Part shown: positions 8,920-18,586 of the stretch, piece after piece
Layout of the letters: the number at the start of each line of letters is the position of its first letter
Position numbering within the stretch: the stretch's first letter is position 1
Assembly: GCA_964551315.1 (NCBI GenBank)
Contig: CAZKCM010000004.1
Coordinates: forward strand, 1-64,000
Length of the DNA stretch: 64,000 bases
Source of the DNA: Virgifigura sp964551315
GTDB lineage: Bacteria > Pseudomonadota > Alphaproteobacteria > Dongiales > Dongiaceae
Direction: 5' to 3'
Notes under the pieces: model-generated
Databases searched by the model: none
Told to the model about the DNA's origin: nothing
Seen by the model: the letters and a program-made list of their open reading frames with translations, nothing else
Program-made: the position numbers and the translations under genes

Positions 8920-10983
8920 ATGCCGAAGCTGACGATCGACGGGATCGAGGTCGAGGTCGATCCGGGACTCACCGTCCTGCAGGCCTGCGAGTTGATCGGG
9001 ATCGAGATCCCGCGCTTCTGCTACCACGAACGGCTGTCGGTGGCCGGCAACTGCCGCATGTGCCTGGTCGAGATGGAGAAGTCGCCGAAGCCCATCGCCT
9101 CCTGCGCGATGCCGGCGGCCGACGGCATGGTGATCCGCACCAATACGCCGATGGTGCACAAGGCGCGCAAGGGCGTGATGGAGTTCCTGCTCATCAATCA
9201 TCCGCTCGATTGCCCGATCTGTGACCAGGGCGGCGAATGCGACCTGCAGGACCAGGCCATGGCCTATGGCTACGACCGCGGCCGCTTCCGCGAGAACAAG
9301 CGCGCGGTGAAGGAGAAGTATCTCGGCCCGCTGGTCAAGACGATCATGACCCGCTGCATCCACTGCACGCGCTGCATTCGCTTCGCGACCGAGGTCGCCG
9401 GCGTCGAGGAGCTCGGCGCGACCAACCGGGGGGAGCGGATGGAGGTCGGCACCTATGTCGAGAAGGCGCTTACCTCGGAGCTGTCGGGCAACATCATCGA
9501 CCTTTGCCCGGTCGGCGCGCTCACCTCGAAGCCTTATGCCTTCACCGCCCGCCCGTGGGAGCTCACCAAGACCGAATCGATCGACGTGATGGACGCGCTT
9601 GGCAGCAACATCCGCGTCGATTCGCGCGGGGGCGAGGTCTTGCGCATCCTGCCGCGACTCCACGAGCAGGTGAACGAGGAGTGGATTTCGGACAAGACCC
9701 GCTTCGCCTATGACGGACTGAAGCGGCAGCGCCTCGACCGGCCCTATGTCCGCCGCGACGGCAAGCTGCGGCCGGCGACTTGGCCGGAGGCTTTTGCCGT
9801 CATCGCCGAGCGGATGAAAGGCATCTCCGGCGACCGGGTCGCGGCCATTGCCGGCGATCTCGCCGACGTCGAATCGATGCTGGCGCTGAAGGAGCTGATG
9901 GCGGCGCTGGGCTCGCCGCATCTCGACTGCCGCCAGGACGGCGCGAAGATCGATCCCTCGGCGCGCGCCGGGTACCTGTTCAACACCACGATCGCCGGCA
10001 TCGAGCAGGCCGACGCCTGCCTCCTCATCGGGACCAACCCGCGCTGGGAGGCGGCGGTCCTCAATGCCCGGATCCGCAAGCGCTACCTCCATGGCGGGAT
10101 CCGGGTCGGCGTAATCGGGCCGCAAGTGGACCTGACCTATCGGACCGAGTATCTCGGCGCCGGGCCCGAAACCCTGAAGGACATCGCGGAAGGACGCCAT
10201 CCCTTCGCCGAGGTGCTGCGGACGGCCGAGAGGCCGATGCTGATCCTCGGCATGGGCGCGCTCGCGCGACCGGACGGCGCCGCGGTGCTCGGGCTCGCCC
10301 GCCGGGTGGCGGAAACCTGCGGCCTGGTTCGCGAGGACTGGAACGGCTTCAACCTTCTGCACACCGCGGCGGCGCGCGTCGGCGGTCTCGAGATCGGCTT
10401 TGTACCCGGGGCCGGCGGACGCGATCTGGAGGGCATTCTCTCCGGTGCGACCGAAGGCGAGATCGAGGTCGTCTACCTGCTCGGGGCCGACGAGATCGAT
10501 ATGAGCCGCCTCGGCAAGGCCTTCGTCATCTATCAGGGGCATCATGGCGACGCCGGCGCCCACCGGGCCGATGTCGTCCTGCCGGGCGCCGCCTATACCG
10601 AGAAAAGCGGCACCTATGTCAATACCGAGGGGCGGGTCCAGCAGACGCGGCTGGCCGTGTTCCCACCCGGCGAAGCCCGGGAGGACTGGGCCATCCTGCG
10701 CGCATTGTCGGAGGCGCTCGGCCATCGGCTGCCCTACGACAGCCTCGCCCAGTTGCGCCAGCACCTCTTCGAGCTCCACCCGCACTTCCAGCGCCTGGGC
10801 GAGGTCGAGCCGGCGCCTTGGGGCGCCTTCGGGGGCGACGGCGCAGTCGATGGCGCCGCCTTCCAAACGCCGATCCGGAACTTCTACATGACGGACCCTA
10901 TCAGCCGCGCGTCCGCGACCATGGCGAAGTGCACCGAAGTCTATGTGCTCGGCCAACAGGAGATGACCGGGACCAATGGCTGA
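8920..10983 (+). CDS. nuoG: NADH-quinone oxidoreductase subunit G
   Basis: 687 aa, 75-kDa type iron-sulfur subunit. The N-terminal ferredoxin domain binds [2Fe-2S] N1b through Cys34, Cys45, Cys48 and Cys62. N5 is ligated by His94, Cys98, Cys101 and Cys107, and N4 by Cys146, Cys149, Cys152 and Cys196. The C-terminal molybdopterin-oxidoreductase-like domain is shorter than in E. coli (about 900 aa), as usual in alphaproteobacteria and mitochondria. The extra N7 cluster motif of E. coli-type NuoG was not seen. The last 8 bases overlap nuoH. Confidence 0.98.
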   Translation: MPKLTIDGIEVEVDPGLTVLQACELIGIEIPRFCYHERLSVAGNCRMCLVEMEKSPKPIASCAMPAADGMVIRTNTPMVHKARKGVMEFLLINHPLDCPICDQGGECDLQDQAMAYGYDRGRFRENKRAVKEKYLGPLVKTIMTRCIHCTRCIRFATEVAGVEELGATNRGERMEVGTYVEKALTSELSGNIIDLCPVGALTSKPYAFTARPWELTKTESIDVMDALGSNIRVDSRGGEVLRILPRLHEQVNEEWISDKTRFAYDGLKRQRLDRPYVRRDGKLRPATWPEAFAVIAERMKGISGDRVAAIAGDLADVESMLALKELMAALGSPHLDCRQDGAKIDPSARAGYLFNTTIAGIEQADACLLIGTNPRWEAAVLNARIRKRYLHGGIRVGVIGPQVDLTYRTEYLGAGPETLKDIAEGRHPFAEVLRTAERPMLILGMGALARPDGAAVLGLARRVAETCGLVREDWNGFNLLHTAAARVGGLEIGFVPGAGGRDLEGILSGATEGEIEVVYLLGADEIDMSRLGKAFVIYQGHHGDAGAHRADVVLPGAAYTEKSGTYVNTEGRVQQTRLAVFPPGEAREDWAILRALSEALGHRLPYDSLAQLRQHLFELHPHFQRLGEVEPAPWGAFGGDGAVDGAAFQTPIRNFYMTDPISRASATMAKCTEVYVLGQQEMTGTNG

Positions 10984-11992
10984 CCTGCTGAACGACTTCT
11001 TCCTGCCGGCCGGCATCATCGTCGCGCAGATCCTCATCATCGTCGTGCCGCTGCTGATCGCGGTGGCCTATCTGACCTATGCGGAGCGCAAGGTGATCGC
11101 CGCGATGCAGCTCCGCCGCGGGCCGAACGTGGTCGGCCCCTTCGGATTGCTGCAGCCCTTCGCCGACGGGCTCAAGCTGATGGCCAAGGAAACCATCATC
11201 CCGAGCGGGGCAAACCGCGTCGTGTTCCTCGTGGCGCCGATGCTGACCTTCATTCTCAGCCTGGTCGCCTGGGCCGTCATCCCCTTCGATTACGGCATGG
11301 TTCTCGCGGACATCAATGTCGGAATCCTCTACCTGTTCGCGATTTCCTCGCTCGGCGTATACGGCGTCGTAATGGCGGGCTGGGCGAGCAATTCGAAGTA
11401 TCCGTTCCTCGGCGCGCTGCGGTCGGCGGCGCAGATGGTTTCCTACGAAGTCTCGATCGGCTTCGTGATCATCACCGTCCTGCTTCTTGCCGGATCGCTG
11501 AACCTGTCGGAGATCGTGCTCGGCCAGTCGGGCGGCTTCTGGCACTGGTACTGGCTGCCGCTGCTGCCGATGTTCGTGATCTTCTTCATCTCGGCGCTGG
11601 CCGAGACGAACCGGGCGCCGTTCGACCTGCCTGAGGCGGAATCGGAACTGGTCGCCGGCTACTTCGCCGAGTATTCGGCGATGACCTTCGCGCTGTTCTA
11701 CCTCGGCGAATACGCGAACATGATCCTGATGAGCGCGTCGACCTCCATCCTGTTCCTCGGCGGCTGGCTGCCACCGATAGAGGCCGCGCCCTTCACCTGG
11801 ATCCCCGGACCGATCTGGTTCTGTCTGAAGATCGCACTGGTGCTGTTCGGCTTCCTGTGGGTGCGGGCGACGTTCCCGCGCTATCGGTACGATCAGCTGA
11901 TGCGGCTCGGCTGGAAGGTATTCCTGCCGTTCTCGCTGTTGTGGGTCGTGGTGACGGCCGGGGCGCTGCTGCTGTTCGATGCGGCCCCTTGA
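10976..11992 (+). CDS. nuoH: NADH-quinone oxidoreductase subunit H
   Basis: 338 aa integral membrane subunit linking the peripheral arm to the proton-pumping arm and lining the quinone chamber. Recognised by YAERKVIAAMQLRRGPNVVGPFGLLQPFADGLK and the conserved acidic loop ETNRAPFDLPEAESELVAGY. About eight membrane helices. The ATG lies inside the end of nuoG. Confidence 0.98.
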   Translation: MADLLNDFFLPAGIIVAQILIIVVPLLIAVAYLTYAERKVIAAMQLRRGPNVVGPFGLLQPFADGLKLMAKETIIPSGANRVVFLVAPMLTFILSLVAWAVIPFDYGMVLADINVGILYLFAISSLGVYGVVMAGWASNSKYPFLGALRSAAQMVSYEVSIGFVIITVLLLAGSLNLSEIVLGQSGGFWHWYWLPLLPMFVIFFISALAETNRAPFDLPEAESELVAGYFAEYSAMTFALFYLGEYANMILMSASTSILFLGGWLPPIEAAPFTWIPGPIWFCLKIALVLFGFLWVRATFPRYRYDQLMRLGWKVFLPFSLLWVVVTAGALLLFDAAP

Positions 11993-12123
11993 GACGCGCG
12001 CCGCAGGTGGCGGCGCCCGGCAGCAGGGGACTTGCGCGGGGCGCGCCGCCGACTATGGTATGGCCGGTCCAAAGGCCGGCATGACAAAATGTTGTGGCCC
12101 GAAGACGAGGAGGGCGCGAAGAT

Positions 12124-12612
12124 ATGGCAATCCTTGACCGCAGTGCGCGCAGCTTGCTGCTGACCGAACTGCTGGCGGGGCTGCGTTTGACCTTCAGCTA
12201 CATGTTCCGGCCGAGGGTCACGCTCAACTACCCGTACGAGAAGGGACCGCTCAGCCCGCGTTTCCGCGGCGAGCATGCGCTGCGGCGCTACCCGAACGGG
12301 GAGGAGCGCTGCATCGCCTGCAAGCTGTGCGAAGCCATCTGCCCGGCGCTGGCCATCACCATCGAAGCCGAACCGCGCGAGGACGGCAGCCGCCGAACCA
12401 CGCGGTACGACATCGACATGACGAAGTGCATCTATTGCGGGCTGTGCCAGGAGGCCTGCCCCGTCGACGCCATCGTCGAGGGGCCGAACTTCGAGTTCGC
12501 GACGGAAACCCGCGAGGAGCTCTACTACAACAAGGAGAAGTTGCTGGCGAACGGCGACCGTTGGGAGCCGGAGCTCGCCGCCAACATCGCGGCGGACGCA
12601 CCATACCGCTGA
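12124..12612 (+). CDS. nuoI: NADH-quinone oxidoreductase subunit I
   Basis: 162 aa, the 23-kDa type subunit with two [4Fe-4S] clusters (N6a, N6b). Ligand sets are Cys63, 66, 69 with Cys73 (CIACKLCEAIC) and Cys102, 105, 108 with Cys112 (CIYCGLCQEAC). ATG at 12124 is preceded by GGAGGG and gives the usual alphaproteobacterial length; a GTG at 12094 would add ten unconserved residues. It lies 131 bp after nuoH, the widest gap inside the operon. Confidence 0.97.
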   Translation: MAILDRSARSLLLTELLAGLRLTFSYMFRPRVTLNYPYEKGPLSPRFRGEHALRRYPNGEERCIACKLCEAICPALAITIEAEPREDGSRRTTRYDIDMTKCIYCGLCQEACPVDAIVEGPNFEFATETREELYYNKEKLLANGDRWEPELAANIAADAPYR

Positions 12613-12643
12613 GCCGCGTCGGTCGAGGGTCGGAAGGATTTCA

Positions 12644-12694
12644 ATGAGACGAATGTTGATCGGTCGCGGCGCGGGGGCGCGAGACGCCTCATGA
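12644..12694 (+). CDS. Possible 16-codon leader ORF translationally coupled to nuoJ
   Basis: ATG at 12644 is preceded by GGAAGGA (12632-12638). It opens a 16-codon frame reading MRRMLIGRGAGARDAS whose TGA stop overlaps the nuoJ ATG (ATGA at 12691-12694). nuoJ itself has no good Shine-Dalgarno sequence. This suggests ribosomes load at 12644 and reinitiate at nuoJ. It could be chance; no homologue is known to me. Confidence 0.35.
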   Translation: MRRMLIGRGAGARDAS

Positions 12695-13305
12695 TCATAC
12701 AAGCTCTCGCCTTTTATCTGTTCGCCGGCATCGCCGTCGCCGCCGGGGTGATGGTGATCGCCGCGCGCAACCCCGTGCACTCTGTGCTGTTCCTGATCCT
12801 CGCCTTCTTCAACGCGGCGGGCCTCTTCATCCTGATGGGCGCCGAGTTCCTGGCGATGATCCTGGTCGTCGTCTATGTCGGCGCGGTGGCGGTGCTCTTC
12901 CTGTTCGTCGTCATGATGCTCGACATCAACTTCGTCGAGATGCGGCAAGGATTCCTTCAGTACCTGCCGGTCGGCGCCCTGGTGGCGATCATCCTGTTGA
13001 CCGAGCTGGTGCTGCTCTTCGGCGCCTGGGTGGTGACGCCGGTGGCGCCCCAGGTCGTGCAGCGGCCGATTCCGCCGGTGGAGGAGGTGACCAACACCCA
13101 CGCGCTGGGCCTGGTCCTCTATACCGATTACTTCTACCTGTTCCAGACCGCCGGGATCATCCTGCTCGTGGCCATGATCGGCGCGATCGTTCTGACCTTG
13201 CGCCAGCGGGAAGGCGTCCGCCGCCAGTCGATCCCGGAGCAGGTTGCGCGCCGTCCGAAGGACTCACTGGAAATCAAGGACGTGCCGACGGGGAGCGGCA
13301 TCTGA
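12691..13305 (+). CDS. nuoJ: NADH-quinone oxidoreductase subunit J
   Basis: 204 aa membrane subunit with five predicted helices. The core region VYVGAVAVLFLFVVMMLDI, containing the pi-bulge helix 3 of the family, is intact. The C-terminal tail (RQREGVRRQSIPEQVARR onward) is hydrophilic. The stop overlaps the nuoK ATG (TGATG). Translation may depend on a short upstream frame (12644-12694). Confidence 0.97.
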   Translation: MIIQALAFYLFAGIAVAAGVMVIAARNPVHSVLFLILAFFNAAGLFILMGAEFLAMILVVVYVGAVAVLFLFVVMMLDINFVEMRQGFLQYLPVGALVAIILLTELVLLFGAWVVTPVAPQVVQRPIPPVEEVTNTHALGLVLYTDYFYLFQTAGIILLVAMIGAIVLTLRQREGVRRQSIPEQVARRPKDSLEIKDVPTGSGI

Positions 13306-13616
13306 TGCTCGAGATCGGCTTGGCCCATTATCTGACGGTCGCGGCGATCCTGTTCACGCTCGGGATCTTCGGGATCTTCGTCAACCGCAAGAACGTCATC
13401 ATCATCCTGATGTCGATCGAGCTGATGCTGCTTGCGGTCAACATCAACCTGGTCGCCTTCTCCGTCCATATCGGCGACCTCGTGGGACAGGTCTTCGCCA
13501 TGTTCGTGCTTACCGTCGCGGCGGCCGAGGCGGCGATCGGATTGGCGATCCTGGTCGTCTATTTCCGCAACCGCGGCTCGATTGCGGTCGAAGACATCAA
13601 CATGATGAAGGGGTAG
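13305..13616 (+). CDS. nuoK: NADH-quinone oxidoreductase subunit K
   Basis: 103 aa, three membrane helices, homologous to MrpC antiporter subunits. Contains the buried glutamates of the proton path in LMSIELMLLAVNINLVAF and AAAEAAIGLAILV. Start overlaps the nuoJ stop. Confidence 0.98.
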   Translation: MLEIGLAHYLTVAAILFTLGIFGIFVNRKNVIIILMSIELMLLAVNINLVAFSVHIGDLVGQVFAMFVLTVAAAEAAIGLAILVVYFRNRGSIAVEDINMMKG

Positions 13617-13621
13617 GGGGA

Positions 13622-15571
13622 ATGGAAGTCGTTATCGTCTTTCTGCCCCTGATCGGCGCGATCGTCGCCGGTCTCTTCGGTCGCCAGGTCGGCGACCGCG
13701 GCGCGATCGTGGTGACGAGCGGCCTGCTGATCGTTTCGGCGGTGCTGTCGCTCTTCGTCTTCGCCGACGTCGCGTTCGGCGGCAACGAGCGGGTCACCGA
13801 GCTGTTCACCTGGATCGATTCGGGCCGGCTCGAGGTGTCCTGGGCGCTGCGGATCGACACGATGACCGCGGTGATGCTGGTCGTCGTCACCGGCGTTTCC
13901 GCGCTGGTCCACGTGTACTCCGCGGGATACATGCACGGCGACCGGTCGATCCCGCGGTTCATGGCCTATCTCAGCCTGTTCACCTTCGCCATGCTGATGC
14001 TGGTGACGGCGGACAACTTCGTCCAGATGTTCTTCGGCTGGGAGGGCGTGGGCCTCTGCTCCTACCTGCTGATCGGCTTCTGGTACGACCGGCCGACGGC
14101 GAACGCGGCGGCGATCAAGGCCTTCATCGTCAACCGCGTCGGCGATTTCGGCTTCGTGCTCGGCATCATGGGCGTGTTCTTCGTCTTCGGATCGGTCGAC
14201 TTCGACACGGTCTTCGCCGCCGTTCCGGCCGCGACCAACACGGTGATCGAGTTCCTGGGCTTCCAGGTCAACGCCCTGGAGACGCTCTGCATCCTGCTGT
14301 TCATCGGGGCCATGGGCAAATCGGCGCAGGTGCCGCTCCACACCTGGTTGCCGGACGCCATGGAAGGTCCAACCCCCGTCTCCGCCCTCATCCATGCGGC
14401 GACGATGGTGACCGCCGGGGTCTTCATGGTCTGCCGCCTGTCGCCGATGTTCGAGTACGCGCCGACCGCGCTCGCCCTCGTGACCTTCATCGGCGCCTTC
14501 ACGGCCATCTTCGCGGCCACCGTCGGCATCTGTCAGAACGACATCAAGCGCGTCATCGCCTACTCGACCTGCAGCCAGCTCGGCTACATGTTCTTCGCGG
14601 CCGGCGTCTCGGCCTATGGCGCGGCGATGTTCCATCTGTTCACCCACGCCTTCTTCAAGGCCCTGCTGTTCCTTGGCTCCGGCTCGGTGATTCACGCCAT
14701 GTCGGGGGAGCAGGACATGCGGCGGATGGGCGGCATCTGGCGGATGATCCCTTTGACCTACGCGCTCATGTGGATCGGCAGCCTCGCGCTCGCGGGCGTG
14801 GGCATCCCGGGCGTGTTCGGCTTCGCCGGCTTCTACTCGAAGGACATCATCCTCGAGGCGGCCTGGGCCGCGCAGAGCGGCGTCGGCCGGTTCGCCTTCT
14901 GGCTTGGCATCGCCGCCGCGCTGCTGACCGCGTTCTACTCCTGGCGCCTGCTCCTGATGACCTTCCACGGAGAACCCCGCGCGGACGAGAAGGTCATGGC
15001 GCATGTGCACGAATCGCCGAAGGTCATGACCGTGCCGCTGATGATCCTGGCGGTCGGCGCGATCTTTGCCGGCGTCGCGTTCTATCCTTTCTTCGTCGGC
15101 GACGCCATGGAAGGGTTCTGGCGCGAATCACTGTTCGTCCTGCCGGAGCACAACACCATCGAGGCGGCGCACCACGTGCCCACCTGGGTGAAGGTCGCGC
15201 CGATCGTCATGGGGCTGGTCGGCATCGGCCTTGCCTATCTGCTCTACATGGTCCGTCCGGGGCTGCCCGCACGGATCGCCGGGCAGGCGCGCGGCCTCTA
15301 CCTGTTCCTCCTGAACAAGTGGTACTTCGACGAGCTCTATGACCGGCTGTTCGTTCGCCCGGCGCAGGTCCTCGGCTACGGGCTGTGGAAGGGCGGCGAC
15401 GGCGCCGTGATCGACGGGCTTGGGCCGGACGGCGTGGCCGCGGCGTCCCGCCGGCTGGCGCGGCGGTTCAGCCGGCTGCAGACCGGCTATCTCTACCACT
15501 ATGCCTTCGTCATGATGATCGGCGTCGTGGTTCTGGTCACTTGGTATGTGTGGGTGCAGAGCGGCGGCTGA
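13622..15571 (+). CDS. nuoL: NADH-quinone oxidoreductase subunit L
   Basis: 649 aa, the distal antiporter-like proton-pumping subunit with the long lateral helix at its C-terminus. Motifs: FFGWEGVGLCSYLLIGFWY, HTWLPDAMEGPTPVSALIHA and KALLFLGSGSVIHA. Start ATG at 13622 follows a G-rich ribosome site six bases after nuoK; the longer frame overlapping nuoJ/nuoK is not used. Confidence 0.98.
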   Translation: MEVVIVFLPLIGAIVAGLFGRQVGDRGAIVVTSGLLIVSAVLSLFVFADVAFGGNERVTELFTWIDSGRLEVSWALRIDTMTAVMLVVVTGVSALVHVYSAGYMHGDRSIPRFMAYLSLFTFAMLMLVTADNFVQMFFGWEGVGLCSYLLIGFWYDRPTANAAAIKAFIVNRVGDFGFVLGIMGVFFVFGSVDFDTVFAAVPAATNTVIEFLGFQVNALETLCILLFIGAMGKSAQVPLHTWLPDAMEGPTPVSALIHAATMVTAGVFMVCRLSPMFEYAPTALALVTFIGAFTAIFAATVGICQNDIKRVIAYSTCSQLGYMFFAAGVSAYGAAMFHLFTHAFFKALLFLGSGSVIHAMSGEQDMRRMGGIWRMIPLTYALMWIGSLALAGVGIPGVFGFAGFYSKDIILEAAWAAQSGVGRFAFWLGIAAALLTAFYSWRLLLMTFHGEPRADEKVMAHVHESPKVMTVPLMILAVGAIFAGVAFYPFFVGDAMEGFWRESLFVLPEHNTIEAAHHVPTWVKVAPIVMGLVGIGLAYLLYMVRPGLPARIAGQARGLYLFLLNKWYFDELYDRLFVRPAQVLGYGLWKGGDGAVIDGLGPDGVAAASRRLARRFSRLQTGYLYHYAFVMMIGVVVLVTWYVWVQSGG

Positions 15572-15582
15572 GGGGACCCGTC

Positions 15583-17139
15583 ATGACCGAACTTCCGATT
15601 CTCTCCCTGGTCACCTTCCTGCCGCTGGTGGGCGCGCTCTTCATCCTGGTAATTCGGGGCGAGCCCGACATCGTGGCCCGCAACGCGCGGAACGTCGCGC
15701 TCTGGACGACGGTCATCACCTTCGCCCTCTCGCTCGTGCTGTGGTTCGGCTTCGATCGCGGCAGCGCGGACTTCCAGTTCGTCGAGCGGGCGGAATGGAT
15801 GCCTGGCTTCGGCATCGCCTACCACATGGGCGTCGACGGCATTTCGGTGCTGTTCGTCCTGCTGTCGACGTTCCTCATGCCGATCTGCATCCTCGCAAGC
15901 TGGGACGCCATCCAGGTCCGCGTGAAGGAGTACATGATCGCCTTCCTGGTCCTCGAGACCATGATGGTGGGCATGTTCTGCGCCCTCGACTTCATCCTGT
16001 TCTACGTCTTCTTCGAGGGCGTCCTGATCCCGATGTTCCTCATCATCGGTGTCTGGGGCGGGCCGCGGCGCGTTTACGCGGCCTTCAAGTTCTTCCTCTA
16101 CACGCTTCTCGGCTCGGTGCTGATGCTGGTGGCAATCCTGGTGATGTACTTCCAGGCCGGCACCACCGACATCCCGACCCTGATGCGTTTCGCCTTCGCG
16201 CCGGGGCTGCAGGTCTGGCTGTGGCTGGCATTGTTCGCCTCCTTCGCCGTCAAGGTGCCGATGTGGCCGGTGCACACCTGGCTGCCGGACGCCCATGTCG
16301 AGGCGCCGACCGCGGGATCGGTAATCCTGGCGGGCGTGCTGCTGAAGATGGGCGCCTATGGCTTCCTGCGCTTTTCGCTGCCGATCCTGCCGGACGCGTC
16401 GGCCTTCTTCGCGCCGCTGGTCTACACCCTCAGCATCGTCGCGGTGATCTACACCTCGCTCGTCGCTCTGGCGCAGGACGACATGAAGAAGCTGATCGCC
16501 TACTCCTCGGTCGCGCATATGGGCTTCGTCACCGCCGGCATCTTCACGGTGACGCAGCAGGGCCTCGAGGGCGCGCTGTTCCAGATGCTGAGCCACGGCA
16601 TCGTCTCCGGCGCGCTGTTCCTTTGCGTCGGCGTGGTCTATGACCGGATGCACACGCGCGAGATCGCCCGCTATGGCGGGCTCGTGCACCGCATGCCGAT
16701 CTATGCCGCAGTCTTCATGGTCTTCACCATGGCGTCCGTCGGCCTGCCGGGGACGAGCGGCTTCGTCGGCGAGTTCCTGGTCATGGTCGGCACGTTCCAG
16801 GTCAGCACCTGGGTGGCGGCGCTGATCACCACCGGCATCATCCTCGGCGCCGCCTACATGCTATGGCTCTATCGCCGGGTGATCTTCGGCAAGCTGGTGC
16901 ACAGCGACCTGCTCGACATTCTCGACCTGAACGGCCGCGAAAAGCTTGTCTTCGCGCCGCTCGTTGTGCTGGTCCTGTGGATGGGCATCTATCCCGTTTC
17001 CTTCCTCGAAGTCATGAGCCCGTCGGTCGAAAGCCTGATCGCGGACTACCAGATCGCGCGGGAAGGGGCGGCGCGGCCGTCGCTCGCCCTGCTTCTGCAG
17101 AACCCCCTCGAGTTGACCGCCTTCGGGCCGGAGAAGTAG
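15583..17139 (+). CDS. nuoM: NADH-quinone oxidoreductase subunit M
   Basis: 518 aa antiporter-like proton-pumping subunit. Family motifs: FFEGVLIPMFLIIGVWGG with the key membrane Glu, HTWLPDAHVEAPTAGSVILA, and the helix-breaking LIAYSSVAHMGFV. Lies 11 bp after nuoL and 10 bp before nuoN. Confidence 0.98.
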   Translation: MTELPILSLVTFLPLVGALFILVIRGEPDIVARNARNVALWTTVITFALSLVLWFGFDRGSADFQFVERAEWMPGFGIAYHMGVDGISVLFVLLSTFLMPICILASWDAIQVRVKEYMIAFLVLETMMVGMFCALDFILFYVFFEGVLIPMFLIIGVWGGPRRVYAAFKFFLYTLLGSVLMLVAILVMYFQAGTTDIPTLMRFAFAPGLQVWLWLALFASFAVKVPMWPVHTWLPDAHVEAPTAGSVILAGVLLKMGAYGFLRFSLPILPDASAFFAPLVYTLSIVAVIYTSLVALAQDDMKKLIAYSSVAHMGFVTAGIFTVTQQGLEGALFQMLSHGIVSGALFLCVGVVYDRMHTREIARYGGLVHRMPIYAAVFMVFTMASVGLPGTSGFVGEFLVMVGTFQVSTWVAALITTGIILGAAYMLWLYRRVIFGKLVHSDLLDILDLNGREKLVFAPLVVLVLWMGIYPVSFLEVMSPSVESLIADYQIAREGAARPSLALLLQNPLELTAFGPEK

Positions 17140-17149
17140 CGATCCCGCC

Positions 17150-18586
17150 ATGTTCGACACGCTCGCGCTCCCCGAAATCTTTCTCGCGATCGCCGGCATG
17201 GCGATCCTGCTCTACGGCGTCTTCAGCCCAGGTAACCCGACACGTTCGATCTCCTGGTTGACCGTGCTCGCGCTGCTGATGGCGCTGGTCATGGTATGGC
17301 TCGGGCCGGATCAGGGCGAGGCGTTCGGCGGCCTGTACGTGCAGGACGGCTTCGCCGTGTTCCTCAAGGTGCTGGTGCTGCTCAGCACGACGGTCTCGGT
17401 CATCCTGTCGCTCGATTACATCGAGCGCGAGAACATGGCCCGCTTCGAGTTCCCGGTGCTGATGCTGCTCTCGACGCTCGGCATGCTGCTGATGCTGTCG
17501 GCGAACGATCTCATCGCCCTCTATGTCGGGTTCGAGCTGCAAAGCCTGCCGCTGTACGTCGTCGCCGCCTTTCGGCGCGACACGGTGCGGTCGACGGAGG
17601 CGGGGCTCAAGTACTTCGTCCTCGGCGCGCTCTCCTCCGGCATCCTGCTCTACGGCGCGTCGATGATCTATGGCTTCGCCGGCACCACGAACTTCGACGG
17701 GATCGCTACGGCGCTCACCGGGGGCGGCTACGGCGAGCCGTCGATTGGCCTTATCGTCGGGCTCGTCTTCCTGGCAGCCGGTCTTGCCTTCAAGATCTCC
17801 GCGGTTCCGTTCCATATGTGGACGCCCGACGTCTATGAGGGCGCGCCGACGCCCGTCACGGCGTTCTTCGCGATCGCGCCCAAGATCGCCACCATGGGCC
17901 TCTTCATCCGGGTCTTGGCCGATCCCTTCGTCGATCTGGTCGGCGACTGGCAGCAGATCATCGTGTTCATCTCGGTCGCCTCGATGATCCTGGGCGGGTT
18001 CGCCGCGATCAACCAGACCAATATCAAGCGGCTGATGGCCTACAGCTCCATCAGCAACATCGGCTATGCCCTTGTCGGCCTGGCACCGGGAACGGCGGGC
18101 GGCGTGCGCAGCGTGCTGCTTTATCTGGCGATCTACCTGTTCATGACCGTCGGAACCTTCGCGGTCATCCTGTGCATGCGCCAAAGGGGCCGCATGGTCG
18201 AGGGGATCGACGATCTTGCCGGCCTGGCGAAGACCCATCCCGTCCTGGCGGCGGTGATGGCGGTCTTCATGTTCTCGATGGCCGGCATCCCGCCGCTTGC
18301 CGGCTTCTTCGGCAAGCTGTACGTGTTCCTCGCCGCGATCGAAGCCGAGCTCTACACCCTGGCCGTCATCGGTGTCGTCACCAGCGTCGTCGCCGCGTTC
18401 TATTATCTGCGGATCGTCAAGGTGATGTATTTCGATGAAGCGGTGGAGGCCTTTGACCGCCCGCTGGGCTGGGGGATGTCGTCGATTCTCGGCGTCAGCG
18501 CGCTCTTCATCCTGTTCTTCATCCTGTTCCAGGCGCCGATGATCGACGGCGCCGACGCCGCGGCGGCATCGCTCTTCACCGGATGA
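17150..18586 (+). CDS. nuoN: NADH-quinone oxidoreductase subunit N
   Basis: 478 aa, third antiporter-like subunit and last gene of the complex I operon. LYVGFELQSLPLYVVAAF, FKISAVPFHMWTPDVYEGAPTPVTAFF and LMAYSSISNIGYAL are family-typical. The stop overlaps the birA ATG by four bases, so birA and probably coaX-rnj are co-transcribed with complex I, a common alphaproteobacterial arrangement. Confidence 0.98.
   Translation: MFDTLALPEIFLAIAGMAILLYGVFSPGNPTRSISWLTVLALLMALVMVWLGPDQGEAFGGLYVQDGFAVFLKVLVLLSTTVSVILSLDYIERENMARFEFPVLMLLSTLGMLLMLSANDLIALYVGFELQSLPLYVVAAFRRDTVRSTEAGLKYFVLGALSSGILLYGASMIYGFAGTTNFDGIATALTGGGYGEPSIGLIVGLVFLAAGLAFKISAVPFHMWTPDVYEGAPTPVTAFFAIAPKIATMGLFIRVLADPFVDLVGDWQQIIVFISVASMILGGFAAINQTNIKRLMAYSSISNIGYALVGLAPGTAGGVRSVLLYLAIYLFMTVGTFAVILCMRQRGRMVEGIDDLAGLAKTHPVLAAVMAVFMFSMAGIPPLAGFFGKLYVFLAAIEAELYTLAVIGVVTSVVAAFYYLRIVKVMYFDEAVEAFDRPLGWGMSSILGVSALFILFFILFQAPMIDGADAAAASLFTG

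Noticed and set aside
8698..11040. Minus-strand open frame of 780 codons opposite nuoG
   Set aside because: Shadow frame; NuoG on the + strand has all iron-sulfur ligands intact.
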